Part shown: positions 21,597 through 33,440 of the stretch, one piece after another
How the letters are laid out: every line of letters begins with the position of its first letter
Numbering within the stretch: position 1 is the stretch's first letter
Assembly (NCBI GenBank): GCA_001466705.2
Contig: LATX02000211.1
Coordinates: forward strand, 1,054,001 to 1,118,000
From: Moniliophthora roreri
Taxonomy: Eukaryota; Basidiomycota; Agaricomycetes; Agaricales; Marasmiaceae
DNA: 64,000 nt
Reading direction: 5' to 3'
Made by a program: the position numbers and the translations under genes
Notes under the pieces: model-generated
Database searches by the model: none
What the model saw: only the letters and a program-made list of their open reading frames with translations
Told to the model about the DNA's origin: nothing

Positions 21597-23042
21597 ATGC
21601 TACGCCCTGATGGTATCTTGGTTGTCTTGTCCTACACCGTGATCTCAATCTTCGTCTCATTCAAATAATGTTGTCAACAGATTGACCAAGGTGAAATCCT
21701 GTGGTCTGAACGCTAGGTCAACCTTCGGGAAGGCTATAAAAAACTTTCGTCGAGCCATATCGACTGGGGGCTTTGGCCTTCACGATGGCGGGGCAAATGG
21801 ACCAGATTCACTATTCTCGCAAGGAGCGATCCAAGCCAGTTCTGCGTCAAACATGCTGGCCATCGTCAACGTAGGCCACTTCATTGCAAGGCATGCCCAC
21901 TACTACTAAAAACATTTATTTTTAGGCTGGATCCAACACACTCACTCTGCTCAGCATTAATCCCAGGACCTATCAAGGATCCAACGCGTTGGAGCGCCAA
22001 TTGGCAGTGGGGGCGGTTTCCCCGTTTCGGTCGCTTTCGATAGCCAGAGAAGTATGTTATGCACACTCAACAGTGGTGAAGTCAACGGTGTCAGGTAAAG
22101 AGCTCAAATCTCTGACAGGGTTCCTTACATACTTTGCCTAGTTGCTTTAAGGTGGACAAAATTAGAGGACTTCTTCCTGCGTCGGGTACCAACTCAGCAT
22201 TCAACTTGAACCAAACAACGCCAGCCCATGGACCACTGGGAACGGGCTCTCATATCGTTTCTCAAAGGATGACAAGTAGCTCGTCAAAGATCTCCCACCT
22301 AGTTCTGGCCTCCTCGCTGTGTGGGACGTCAACGATGACGGCTCTCTTTCCAAAAACTTCAAGTCGGCAGCGCCCGCGAAAGGTTGACTCCTTCCCTTCT
22401 CCATGACCGTCATTTCCGGAAAGAATGCCATCCTCGCCACCAACGCTGGTATCGGCTTCGATATCTTTGACTTCGGTGCTCAAAACGTGAATGCCTCAAG
22501 AAACTCTGCTATCACAATCGATGGTCAGACAGCTACCTGGTCGAATTTTAGTCCTAAGACAGGGAACTTCTCCTTGACCGATATTGGAACCGCCAAAGTA
22601 ACAGAAGTCAGTGTCAATATAATCTTCAGGGTAAAGTCGTAAAGGTCAGTCTCAAAGTACTCTCACAAACGCGACCAAGCTAATCGGGTCTCCCTTACAA
22701 TATGATCAGGGTGCTGGAATGTGGGACTATCGATAACAATATCGTCTCCGTTGGTAACAGCAAGTAAACTCGTCGTCTCGACTCGTTCCGAATCTTGAGC
22801 TGATTCTGCCTTCGTTTCATGTATGTCCTGTCGGCTAACGCCACAAGAATTGATGTACTCGTTCTCAACTCTCCCGGAGATACCCAAAACATCCAGAAGG
22901 TTGACTTGGTCGGACCAGCTAAGGCTTCCGGTTTGAAAATCAGTGAGTTTCAGCACTACGATGTTGGAATGGCATCTCACACAGGGAATAGGTCCTGCCA
23001 ATCTTAGGGTACGACGACTTTCATAAAGCAATTATGGGTGCA
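21597..23042 (+). pseudogene. Broken carboxymuconate-cyclase-like beta-propeller protein
   Basis: Resembles a fungal family related to 3-carboxy-cis,cis-muconate lactonising enzyme (seven-bladed propeller, often secreted). Recognisable pieces run in order: GANGPDSLFSQGAIQ and SNMLAIVN, an intron 21868-21919, AGSNTLTLLSIN, GFPVSVAFDSQRSMLCTLN, GLLPASGT and LNQTTPA, LAVWDVNDDGSLSKNFKS, MTVISGKNAILAT, GFDIFDFGAQ, and YVLSANATRIDVLVLNS. Lesions are TAA near 21666, a one-base loss near 21965, TAG at 22277-22279 and TGA at 22385-22387. Introns still look spliceable, so inactivation is fairly recent. The ATG at 21597 with a hydrophobic stretch may be the old signal peptide, but that is uncertain. 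Confidence 0.75.
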
Positions 23043-23238
23043 TAAACAAGATTAGTTAGCATTGCATCTACTCATGTACGTCATGATATCCTATAACTCT
23101 TGCAATGTGTAAGGACGTCCAATAGTAGTGTGATTGACTGATTCTGTAGGTTTAGCTAACGGTGCGTCAACTTGCATCAAAAGGTTGCCATCGACTCAGT
23201 CAGCATTCCATAACGATTACTTGGTTGGAGTCTACATA

Positions 23239-25464
23239 TTAATCAAACTTATACTTTTCAACAACGCTATCCCAAATCATTTTCGTGTCCATGGTAGCCC
23301 CTAGTCGAGAGGCTAGCAAGAATGCACCACTTAATTTTCTAGTGGTGATTGCTTGAGCTCAGGGTTGACAGGAAACGAGGCTTGTCAACTCACCTATTCA
23401 AACTATAGGTCTCCTTTGGCGGAGGAGTCAGTCTATGTTGGAGCATGACAGGGATTTGGTCTCTAATCCTCTTTGTAATCATCTCCCAATCCGTACCCGG
23501 GCCAAACGCGTAAGGCTGCTTGGTTGATTTCTTGAAAGGTGTTGCCAGTAAAGTCATTGACTCCACATGGGCGTTGAGCATGATTTCGTTCTCATCCCCA
23601 GTTAAATATCCCAAACCCAAACTTTCTTTGATACAAGCCTCTCTGTCTTCGGGATCCTCCGCTGCCGCTCTGAGTAGTCTAAGCCACCCATCCATAAAGG
23701 TTTTGCTATATTCCCTCGTAGCGCCAAAATCTACGAGTTCAATCTGTCGCGTGCGCTTGTTATAGAGGAAATTCGTGTAATTCGGGTCAGTTTGCATGGC
23801 CCGGAATTCAAAAAGCTCCTTCAAGCAGAGGAGTACGATGCTCGAAGCAATCTTAACATAGAATTAGTTTTATTCACTAAAGAAGAGAGAACATGGAGCT
23901 CACCTCGTTTCGGTGCTCCTGACTTAACCCCAATATCTCTGCTTCTCCCACGCTCACACCGTTGACCCGTTCCATGACCAAGACGCGCTCCGTACTTCCA
24001 TCCCAAACCCACGGAACCTTGTAGCGCTGGTCGTTTGCTAGATACCCGGCAAATTTGCGCAGATAGCAGGCTTCACGTGTGTAATCACACTCCTCAGCCA
24101 ACTCTTGTTTCATGACCTATTTGCCCAAAGATTAACGGAACTCGAGGAGCATAAAAGTAGCGCAAAACTTACGGCTATCGTTCTGTCCAAGAACAAGCCT
24201 TTCGGAAGCAGCTTTCCTGCCGTCAGGAGCATTTTGACGTAGCTGAGGTCGCTCGAAATGGAGTCACCAATGTTAGGGAACTGAATCTTAACGGCAACGG
24301 GGGCGGGTTTTCCGGTGGGTGAGGCATCGGCTGTGAGTACCGCAGCGTGTACTTGGCCGATGGAGGCAGCAGCGAAAGGTATACGGTCGAAGGATTCGAA
24401 ACTCTGCGACCAATTAGGTCCTAGGGAGTCGACGAGAACTCTCTGCGAGTTCCAAGATGAGCTCGTTTATCATAAAACACTATTATAATCCTACCTCCAT
24501 TTGCCAATCTGGCATGTAATGTGCACTATCCTGAACACGTCTGAAAATTTTGTCCACCTCCGGAGGTAGGAGGTGCGTGTCTGCGGAGGATAGTTCGAGA
24601 TCAAAGACTTGCATGCATAACAATGATGAGAACACACCTTGTATACTCATGAATTGTCCAAGCTTCAAAGCAGCACCACGCATCTGAGATAGCTTGCCTA
24701 CTAAGCGTTTGATATTAGCTTCTGTCATCATGACGGAGCTGCTGGCCTCAGAGTTCGATCCAGAGCCAGTACGACGAATGAGCTCAGACGCAGCGCCATA
24801 ACCGAGGGATGCAGCAAGACCTAACGACAGTCAGGGTTTGCTCGTAAAGCTGGAGGAACGAGTGCGTACTTCCATAGTGAAACAAACGGCCGATACGTGA
24901 GGAGGGAACTTTGGAGGACTGGAGATTACGAGTGTGATAAACCGGCGCCCGGGAATTGACAACAGTTTCGGTAGCTGGTAGCTCAGCTGTAGCATTTTCC
25001 GTGAATCGCTGAGCTTGAGGAACTGCTTCAGAGCCCAGTTGTTGGTTTGAGAGAATTCCTGAGGCTCTTGGGGCGTGTACGTCTTCAGGAGGCGGTCCTG
25101 GATGAGGATTCGCATTCATTCCTGCGTTAACAGCAGGAACATGAGACCCTATCACATCCGCATTACTAGGTTCCAGGATTCTGGCAGAAGTCTTAAAACT
25201 ATTCGTTAACAGTTGTTTATACGCCAATAATGTTTTACTCACCTGGTTTTCGACCCCAAAAGTTCTGATCCCTCCATCGACACACTCCTGAATCTCTGCT
25301 GGTAAACCAGCCCGAGTTCCTGCCTGTAAAGTCGGCGTTCCTTTGAAGCCAACATGAGCTCGCGACCTGCTGACTTGTTTGGCTCTATATCTTGCAGCAT
25401 GGGAGAGGATATCGGCAACAGAGGATATCACGCAGAACCAGTTATAGGCTGGTCCAGGCGGCAT
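23239..25464 (-). CDS. COQ8: COQ8/ABC1 atypical kinase-ATPase of ubiquinone synthesis
   Basis: Mitochondrial UbiB-family protein that supports the coenzyme Q biosynthetic complex. The minus-strand start is MPPGPAYNW (ATG at 25464), preferred over a further upstream ATG because that extension overlaps the neighbour's promoter and is not family-like. It has an N-terminal targeting and linker region, the family KxGQ motif as MRGAALKLGQFMS (near 24650), the ExD motif in QELAEECDYTREA (near 24085), catalytic-loop NFLYN and the metal-binding DFG as LVDFGATREY (near 23735). The last exon follows an intron at about 23336-23392 and gives a C-terminus with LSGAFLLASRLGA and a TAA at 23239-23241. The start lies 148 bp from the divergent CUL3 start. 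Confidence 0.9.
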
Positions 25465-25612
25465 CAACTTGCATGAATGCGTACAGTAACGCAGAAATGT
25501 TAAAGTCAATGTCAAATGACAGGTGCCACTGCCGGCCCCGAACCGGCGCCTGTCGACTTTCGGTGAAATCATCTCATGCCTGGGTTCACTTCGAACCACC
25601 CACCGGAGGATC

Positions 25613-28585
25613 ATGGCTACAGGTACGACTCGTTACTCCCGTTTGTGCGATTTGTTCTGATCTCTGGAAAGGGCTTCGGAAGAAAACCAAAATAGTGCGC
25701 AGAGTCACTTGTATGCTAAGGGAGATCTGATGACTGAACAAACGACTCTGCCATTAGAAACCACCGAAGAAGGTGCTTATTTCTCATATTTCTGAGTCCC
25801 CTCAATCTCATTTATTCTCTAGTACGGGCCTGATGTATCAATTGACGAAACATGGGCGGACTTATCCAAGAATATACGCGAAATTCTCAATCGCGACAAT
25901 GTATCCAACATGTCTTTCGAAGTGAACCATCGGTACGCCTACAACATGGTTCTGTATAAAGCAGGCGATAAGTTGTACAACGGTACAAAGCAAATCATCT
26001 CGGAGAAACTGGACCAACTGGCAAGCGATGAAGTTATTCCTGCGTTCCCAGCCACAAACAGCAACGACTCAATGACTCGGAGTCAGGAGAACGAGGTTCT
26101 GTTGAAGGTACTGAAGCGGATATGGGACGATCATACAAGTAATATGGTGAAATTGGGTCAGATCTTGAAATACATGGTGCGTGACAACGCCGAGGAGTAT
26201 GTGTATAGTACTGAAGTGGAGTTAACCTTAAGGACCGGTATTACACGAAGACGGCGGAGCTGCCCGAAACCTGGGAGTTTGGCCTCAGCCTGTTTCTCAA
26301 ACATATAATCCGCCCGCCCATAAAGGAGCATCTCATCACTGCAATACTCAACCAGGTCGAGTTCGAGCGCGAAGGATACATGATAAATCGCTCCGCTGTG
26401 AAGGGATGTGTAGAAGTATTTCTAAGCCTTGAGGAGCAAGGTTCTTCTGTTTACAAGCGAGAACTCGAGCCGGTTATCCTGGAGGAGAGTGCCAAATTTT
26501 ACCGGAATCTTGCACAGAATTTACTGGACACATGCGATGCACCACAATACCTGGAGAGGGTAAGCAATGCGTTGCTTGAACATCTTACCATATCCTTATC
26601 AGAGCTCTAGGCAGAAGAGCGATTCATGTCCGAAGAATCTCGTACGCATTACTACCTTTCTCGACAGACGGCAGTACCTCTGCAACAAATCCTATTGAAC
26701 CATCTCCTGTCAGCCCACCTAGAGCCGATTATATCGATGCCAAATTCCGGACTGGATCCAATGATTGACAATGACAGGATTGAAGATCTAGCACGTCTCT
26801 ATAAGCTTTATACATTGGTGCCTCAAGGTTTACCCTGTCTCAAGAAAGCCTTGAAGAAATCGATCGCGTGGAGAGGGAAGGATATTAATCAATCGTCATT
26901 GGGCGGGGAAGTCACCCAAGAAGCATCTGAAGACATTGATCGAGTCAAGGACACAGCCAAAGCCACAGCCAAAGCCAAAAGTTTTTCGTCTGGGGCACAA
27001 ACTCTGGCATCGGCCCTGAAATGGGTACAAGACGTCCTCGATCTGAAGGACAAATTTGATAGGGTATGGAAAGAGTCATTCCAAGGGGATCGTGAGCTCG
27101 AAGGAGCGCTGAACGAGGTCCGAATTATTCTTTTTCCTCTTATTACTATTGCTCATGAAGAAAGACAGGCTTTCGGTGCTTTCATCAACTCGAATGACAA
27201 ATCCTCAGAGTTCATCTCTCTGTTTATCGATGATCATCTCAAAAGAGGACTTAAAGGGGTAAGCTTCTCACCTAAGTTATACCCCCTCGATATTGATCCT
27301 CCTCGCAGAAAACTGACGCAGATGTGGATATTGTCCTCGAGAAGACGATCACAGTGTTCCGGTATCTCACTGAGAAGGATGTGTTCGAACGCTACTACAA
27401 GAGTCATCTCGCCAAACGTCTCCTTCTCGGTCGTTCTGTGTCAGATGATGCTGAACGCGGCATGTTGGCCAAGTTGAAGATCGAGTGTGGCTACCAATTC
27501 ACACAAAAGCTGGAGGGCATGTTTCACGATATGAAGATATCGGCGGATCATATGGAAGAGTACAAGCAAAAAGTCGCTTTATACCCCGTATGTCGCCCCT
27601 TTGCGCAGATCATTTCTCAAGCTTACATTGCACAGCCGACACCGGTTGAGATTTCTGTCATTGTCATGACTTCGACGTTCTGGCCCATGACACATTCAGC
27701 ATCACCCTGCAATCTTCCTGATCAGTTGCTGAAAGCGACGCAATCTTTTGAACAATTTTACTTGAAGAAACACACTGGGCGACGTCTCACCTGGCAGCTA
27801 TCGTTAGGGAATGCTGACGTACGTGTGGCTTTCAAGAACAAGAAATACGACTTGAATGTTGCCACCTTTGCGTTGGTGATCCTACTTCTTTTCGAGGATT
27901 TGGATGACGAAGGGTTCTTGACTTATGAGGTTCGTCGATTGTACTTCTCTTCTTCGCGGCAGTACTAACCGTCTTCAAGGAAATCAAGCAAGCTACGTCA
28001 ATAGAAGATTCGGACCTCCAGCGACATCTTCAATCGTTAGCATGTGCCAAGTACAAGGTCCTGAAGAAGCACCCTCCAGGACGTGATGTATTACCAACCG
28101 ATTCCTTCTCCTTTAATTTCGGATTCACTGCCAATCTTCAAAAAATCAAGATTAGTACGGTATCGTCAAAGGTGGAGAGTGGCGAAGAGAGGAAGGAAAC
28201 GCGGGACAGGATTGACGAAGAACGACGGCATCAGACTGAGGTTTGTAATAACTCTATTCTGGATGAAGTACCGGAGACCTTTCTGTTTTACAGGCATGCA
28301 TCGTTCGTATCATGAAGGACAGGAAGCATATGACCCACAACGACCTCATTAATGAAGTGACGAGACTCCTCTCAAGTAGGTTCCAGCCAAATCCGTTGAT
28401 CATAAAGAAACGTATAGAAGGCTTGATTGATGTGCGTGCGTTCGACATGGTAATCGCTATCGCTACTGACAGTAATCATAAGCGTGAATATCTTGAACGG
28501 TGCGAAGACCGGAAGTCATATAACTATCTGGTGAGGTTTTCAGGATATCGCAGCAATGTGTCCTCATTCTTTGTTCAAGGCATAG
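25613..28585 (+). CDS. CUL3: Cullin-3, scaffold of BTB-type ubiquitin ligases
   Basis: CUL3 links RBX1-E2 to BTB substrate adaptors. The N-terminus is assembled from exons 25613-25622, 25672-25694 and a 15-nt exon 25758-25772 encoding KPPKK. It then continues [14 protein letters not shown] at 25823. Cullin repeats follow ([49 protein letters not shown]), then the cullin-homology domain ([30 protein letters not shown]). The C-terminal neddylation domain has [17 protein letters not shown]. The final intron leaves one codon and a TAG (28583-28585), so the protein ends YNYLA as cullins normally do. No lesion seen. Divergent from COQ8. Confidence 0.93.
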
Positions 28586-30050
28586 TTCAACAGCTTGTAC
28601 CTACCTATCATGTATTTTATCCGCCGTATCTGCTGTATAGCTTCACACTCTGCTCCTGTCAACAATGCCTACCGAATTATGGCTTATGCATGACTTAAAC
28701 TCAAGATTTAACGTTCAGAATTAGAACTAAGTGTGAGAGTGTATCGATACCTGAATTCTTGACTACTCTGAGCATACCAATACACAACGAATGACCTGGA
28801 GTAATTAATTTGTAGCATGTCACCCATCAACAAGCGTGGGTGGCGAAAGACTCAGAATCTGAGTTTCAGGAGAATCTCCTTCGTTCAGTGACAGATATCC
28901 CACATGCTAGCAAAAGCATCTGGCGACCACTGTATACACTGAAGACAATTTGAACAGAACTGTCGTTGATGGTCAGACGAGTTACATGGCGTGACAACAC
29001 CGCTCACCTGAACCATCTCAGTAGATTCTCACTATCAAGATGGAGTTCGTTATTGATTACTGGTCCGCAGTACTTATTTTTGATTGGCTAGTATGGCGAA
29101 CACCTTGCGGGTGGTAAATAGGTGATACACAGCACATGAACGAAAAGCTCACAATGGGGATGACCTGGGTTAATTGATTTGAAGCGCTCCTTTTCAGGGG
29201 CTACAACTTCCTTGATGAAGGAAGGGTTCAGTAGGCAACAATGTTGGCTACTGCAATAGAGGTCAGATAGAGAGAATTGTGAGCCCTAAAACGAACACAC
29301 CACGTAAGTTATCTAGGATTAGCAAGGAAACCCCAGATGAAATTTCTTGATGAAGCGACACATCGAAGAAACTGGTGAAGATTGATTGATAAGCCTAGAC
29401 CGACTAGATACCCTGGGAACTCACACTCAAAACGCCTGACTGGGTCAGGTGTAAAAGAACCTCACAAACAAGGTCTTCAAAAAACAGTGCTCCTAAGCAG
29501 AACACCGGAAAGGGCTGCATGTCCTCCTAGGACATGGGTACTCTCCCGGGGAGAGACAGGAAGGGTACGAGTCGCTGCAGTCGACCACGTACGAAAACAG
29601 AGGAGAGCCAGCTTGTCTCCAGATACACCGTCCTTGATTGAAAGTATGGATTAAATTGAAGCTATGACCTGAGATGCAAACACTTACACAGCGGCGGGGT
29701 TGCGGAAAGCTTCCAAGGTGTACACACACTTGGCGAAGTGTATCATATACCTTATTTGCATGTGTTGATTCTTTAGGGCAGGCCCTTAGAACCTCCCACG
29801 CCACTACAACCGAAGCCTGTATTACCTGCGGCTAAGATTACATTGTTCCTATCTACCAGATGATGTAGTAGCAGAGTCCGTTACCATTTGCTCCTAGATC
29901 ACTCTACCCATGTAAAGGTTTCGCAAAGTGTCCAATCAAAGAAAAAACAAAAAACGAAAAACCAGCCGACGAGTTGGCCGGGAAGTCCTTCAAGACGGTA
30001 AGCGATATAAGACTTACGGACTAGAGGTCTGTAAAATACGCACCGGCGTT
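28586..30050. other. Long intergenic region
   Basis: About 1.46 kb between the end of CUL3 and the 3' end of the first small secreted protein gene. Short open frames at 29382-29654 (+) and 29493-29804 (-) overlap each other and show no motif. No tRNA-like A/B box pair was seen. Confidence 0.45.
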
Positions 30051-30980
30051 TCAGAAGGGAACGAACCACCTTCGTGCAGGTTTCGCGTCAGTCGAATTTT
30101 TGTTTTGTTCCTCTGCGTCCTTGTTTTCGTCATTGCTCTCGTCAGCCTTCTTATTTTCCTCCGTTGATTTCTTAGAAGCTTCCTGCGCCGCCTCTTTAGC
30201 TTTCTTAACGGCCTCTGGAGACTTGGCATCGTCCCAGTTGTTGCCTGATACGACGACGGTCTGATTACCGACATCAATCCCCTTGGAGCAAGTTAGCATA
30301 AAGAATAGTTGGTAGCAAGGTAAGGATGACACCTACAGAGAAGCCAAGGTCCCCTTCACTGAGGGTGCCGTCCGCGTTAATTATTTGCGTAATCATGGCA
30401 GCAATTTGCTGGTCGAAGCCAACCTGGCGGGTGGTGACACGCTCGACGTCACGTTGGAAGACCGTCAAACCAGATTGCAACTAATAGGGACGTTTCGGGT
30501 CAGTTCTGAGTGGCCAAAATCATCCGGTCCGTACCTGCTGGAGAATGACGGTTTGCGTGACGACGTCACACACTTGCTCAGTCAAAATGCTAAAGGAGGC
30601 CATTGAGCTAGCTTCGACCAGTTTGGATGCTAAACACGTACCGCTTCGCCATCTCTTGGAGCACGATTAACCTTTGTTGAACAACTGCGATTTGCTGCGT
30701 GCGACAGACTTGTTGTTGCTCCTGCACCACCACGACTTGGGCATTCCTAGAGCCATCGAAATTATCCACTCCTCTGAAGTCGTCGAAACCATTCAAAGAA
30801 AGGATATTGTTGTAGTTGTTGAAAGAGATTGGCTGGCTGTTCACGATATCCTCTATGTGAAGTGTTGAGAACTCATGAAGTATAGTGTACATATCACTCA
30901 CGAGCGACAGGGGGTGCGATCGGTCCTGCGAAGGCAGAGGTAGCCAAGAAAAGAGCAGACAGAATGAATGAAGAGAGCAT
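30051..30980 (-). CDS. Small secreted protein, paralogue 1 (unknown function)
   Basis: The minus-strand start at 30980 gives a clear signal peptide (MLSSFILSALFLATSAFA). After a first intron (about 30852-30902) comes DIVNSQPISFNNYNN, the block GFDDFRGVDNF, and a helical Val/Gln-rich segment ending QRLIVLQEMAKR. Further exons carry DVERVTTRQVGFDQQIAAM, ADGTLSEGDLGFSV and GIDVGNQTVVVSGNNWDD. The tail is a long Lys/Glu-rich low-complexity run. Several GT..AG introns of about 50 nt. A second gene with the same exon plan follows at 31955-32855. Product class unknown; I infer an extracellular or cell-surface role only from the signal peptide. Confidence 0.75.
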
Positions 30981-31954
30981 ATTATGAATATGTCGAACAG
31001 AAAAGATCGGTGCTTTCAAACGCTTCAGACGCTCTGTTCGAATGCCAGTGGTTGAAAGCTAAACTCACCTAGTCGAGGAAGAAAGCCGACCTGGGCGGGT
31101 TTCGAACGGCGGAATACGAGAGAGAAAGGGACGCGCAGGAAAGGCAACCAGGCCGGAGAAGACTAGGAAGAAGTGGGAACGAAGGAACGAATGTTATAGC
31201 CAGGCTTTTCAGGCGAGTTCTTATAGTGAACAGATTTGAGTCGGCTTTGATTGCGTATCCAGGGAAAAAGAGGAGATATCCACGACTTCGGTACCCATAC
31301 TATTAGATTTATGCTGGATGAATGGACGAGATGTGGTCACCAGACGAGCGGTGTCAGCCATAGTATACCATTCATGAGAAACGGACGTTGCGGTCTTGAC
31401 GACGCGATGTGATACCGCACCTTCGGTGTACGGGACCAATCTTTTCGTGATGTCCTTTAGTAGCTCGTGCTTGGCAATATCAGAGAAGAATTGTCAGATT
31501 AAAAGAGGCTCAACACTGCTGCGTCTCTGTGAGATGAGAACGAAAACCTTGAAGCAAACTTCATGATCAGTGGGCTTCAGTGAGCTTCAGTGGGAAAAGA
31601 CTCGAGAGCTTCGGCAATTATCCGGGGACCGGCGTTGACCGAATGCTTGTCCGAGACGCCCGCTCGGTCCATTCAACGTTACGGCACTCGTAAGTATTAG
31701 TTGCTTTCCGAGGCTTCCTTCAGCATTTCCAACATCATCCGGAGGCATCGCGAGCTGGCATCTTGATTGCTATCGCTAGCTCTAGCCTTTTGCAATGTCG
31801 TAGATACTCCCGACAATTGACGGCCTCTTAGGTTACTAGCATTCATCGACTGTTGTGGATTAATGCTCTGTATCTCATTCCTTGTATGTAATCTATGATA
31901 ATCAAACCGCCTGAACCAGTCACATCAGACAGATAGAAATTCGCCGCGGCCTGT
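30981..31954. other. Intergenic region between the paralogues
   Basis: 974 bp, likely holding the promoter of paralogue 1 and the terminator of paralogue 2. A 72-codon minus-strand open frame (31221-31439) lacks motifs. Confidence 0.4.
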
Positions 31955-32855
31955 CTAGAGGTCCAGGCGAGCGCCTTGGGCAGAAAAGAAGGCCGAGTCT
32001 ACCGAGGAGGGAGAGATGTTGTCATTCCAGTTGCTGCCACCGACAACTACAGTGTTGCGTCCGACGTCCAGACCGGTGAATCCTGCGATAAATGCTTAGT
32101 ATATCCACTGAACCGGGCAGTTTGCAGACTAACCGAGATCATGAGTGGTGAGAGTCCCATCAGCTGTGAAGAGCTCTCCAAAGTGGCCCACAATGTTTTG
32201 GTCAAAGCCGACAAGGTGTCCCGAGCGACGTCTTAAGTCATCTTGGAACAATCCCAAAGAGCCGTGGAATTGCGAGAAAACTGCAAAGGTATGAGCGTTG
32301 TGTCTTTGAACTATGCGAAAATTGTCATTTACCGATTGTCTGAGTCTCCACCTCACAGATGGTTTCTAGTGGTTAGACCGGAAGTGAGTGATCGCTAACT
32401 AATTGCCATGACGAGGCGAGGTACGAACCAGTGATTATGCTAATGAGGTCGAGTCAGCACTTTGCCCGATATCAACGTTAGAAAAACGTACCGCTTGGCC
32501 ATCTCTTGAAGGACAACGAGACGTTGTTGAATAATTTCTATAGCCTGGGCGTGACATACGACCTCTTGTTCCTTCACGATGACTTGCTCAACGTGGGCAT
32601 GGCAGAAATCCTCCACACCATAGAAATTATCAAAGTTGTCCAAAGAGGAGATGCCTCGCCAGCGGTTGAAGGAGACATGGCGACTGCGAGTACCTGCGAA
32701 AGAACAGAGTCAATAGTGAGTTTGAGGCATGTGGTAACTTTTTAATTCCTACCCAAGTCTCTAGTACGAGGATCCACAGTTTTGAGAGGTGAAGCACTGG
32801 CGCTGATGGCTAGAATAATGACGTAGAACAACTGAACGGCGTATTTGGAGAACAT
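31955..32855 (-). CDS. Small secreted protein, paralogue 2 (unknown function)
   Basis: Starts at 32855 with a signal peptide (MFSKYAVQLFYVIILAISAS). After an intron it carries LDNFDNFYGVEDF, then VIVKEQEVVCHAQAIEIIQQ and RLVVLQEMAKR. Later exons carry HLVGFDQNIVGHF, TADGTLTTHDLG, GLDVGRNTVVVGGSNWND, and a stop at 31955-31957. The order of blocks matches paralogue 1, but the Lys/Glu tail is absent. The two are a tandem duplicate in the same orientation. A TATAAAAG box on the minus strand lies at 33055-33062, about 200 bp upstream. Confidence 0.75.
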
Positions 32856-33054
32856 CTCTCTGACTGCTGAGAGCCGTCAGTTCGCGCAAGGAAGAATGAT
32901 GAGTGAATTACCTATGATGAAGAAGCAGGTGTTAGGGCCTCGACTCTGAAACGTAGAAGAACGAGAGTAGAAAGACGAATGGCACCAGGCCAATAGAAAA
33001 AGAGAACGAAAGTCGAGAGTGGGAGAACTGTGATGAAGAAGGCGAGGTCTAACG

Positions 33055-33062
33055 CTTTTATA
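33055..33062 (-). promoter_or_regulatory. Candidate TATA box for paralogue 2
   Basis: TATAAAAG on the minus strand, about 200 bp before the start codon at 32855. The spacing would imply a 5' leader of around 170 nt. Confidence 0.35.
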
Positions 33063-33440
33063 ACTTTCAAGAAGATAGTGCAAGGGAACGGCTGGAATTT
33101 CCAGTTCACTGGGAAAGATTTGACGTTGACAGAAAAGCATGGGCGCACTTCACTACACGGATAGTTCTACCTGTCTCATGTTCTGAAGAGGACAGGTTTG
33201 CATGAGGATGGATACACCGCCGGTACACCCACGTCGAAACATTAATTCCAGCGCGTGATCTGAGAATATATCGACGAAGACATGCGCTAGAGCGCACACT
33301 TTTTGATCGACATCAGCACTGCCGCACGCATTCCGGAAAACAGAGCGCTGAAAAGTTCCCTGCCAAGCTCAAGAGCACGCATTTCGAGGATTGAGAAGCA
33401 TCGTCTCTAGAATAAATGATGATAAATACAAAGATGTCAA

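Noticed and set aside
23390..23400. Stop after SLNR as the end of COQ8
   Set aside because: AG|GTGAGT at this site is a donor; splicing to an acceptor near 23336 adds the conserved C-terminal exon.
25530..25560. Palindromic GC-rich GGCGCC-type sequence resembling a tRNA B box
   Set aside because: The GGTTCGGGGCC word does not fit the B-box consensus and no acceptor stem or A box is present.
29382..29804. Overlapping open frames on both strands in the long intergenic region
   Set aside because: No motif, no splice-like continuation, and mutual overlap.
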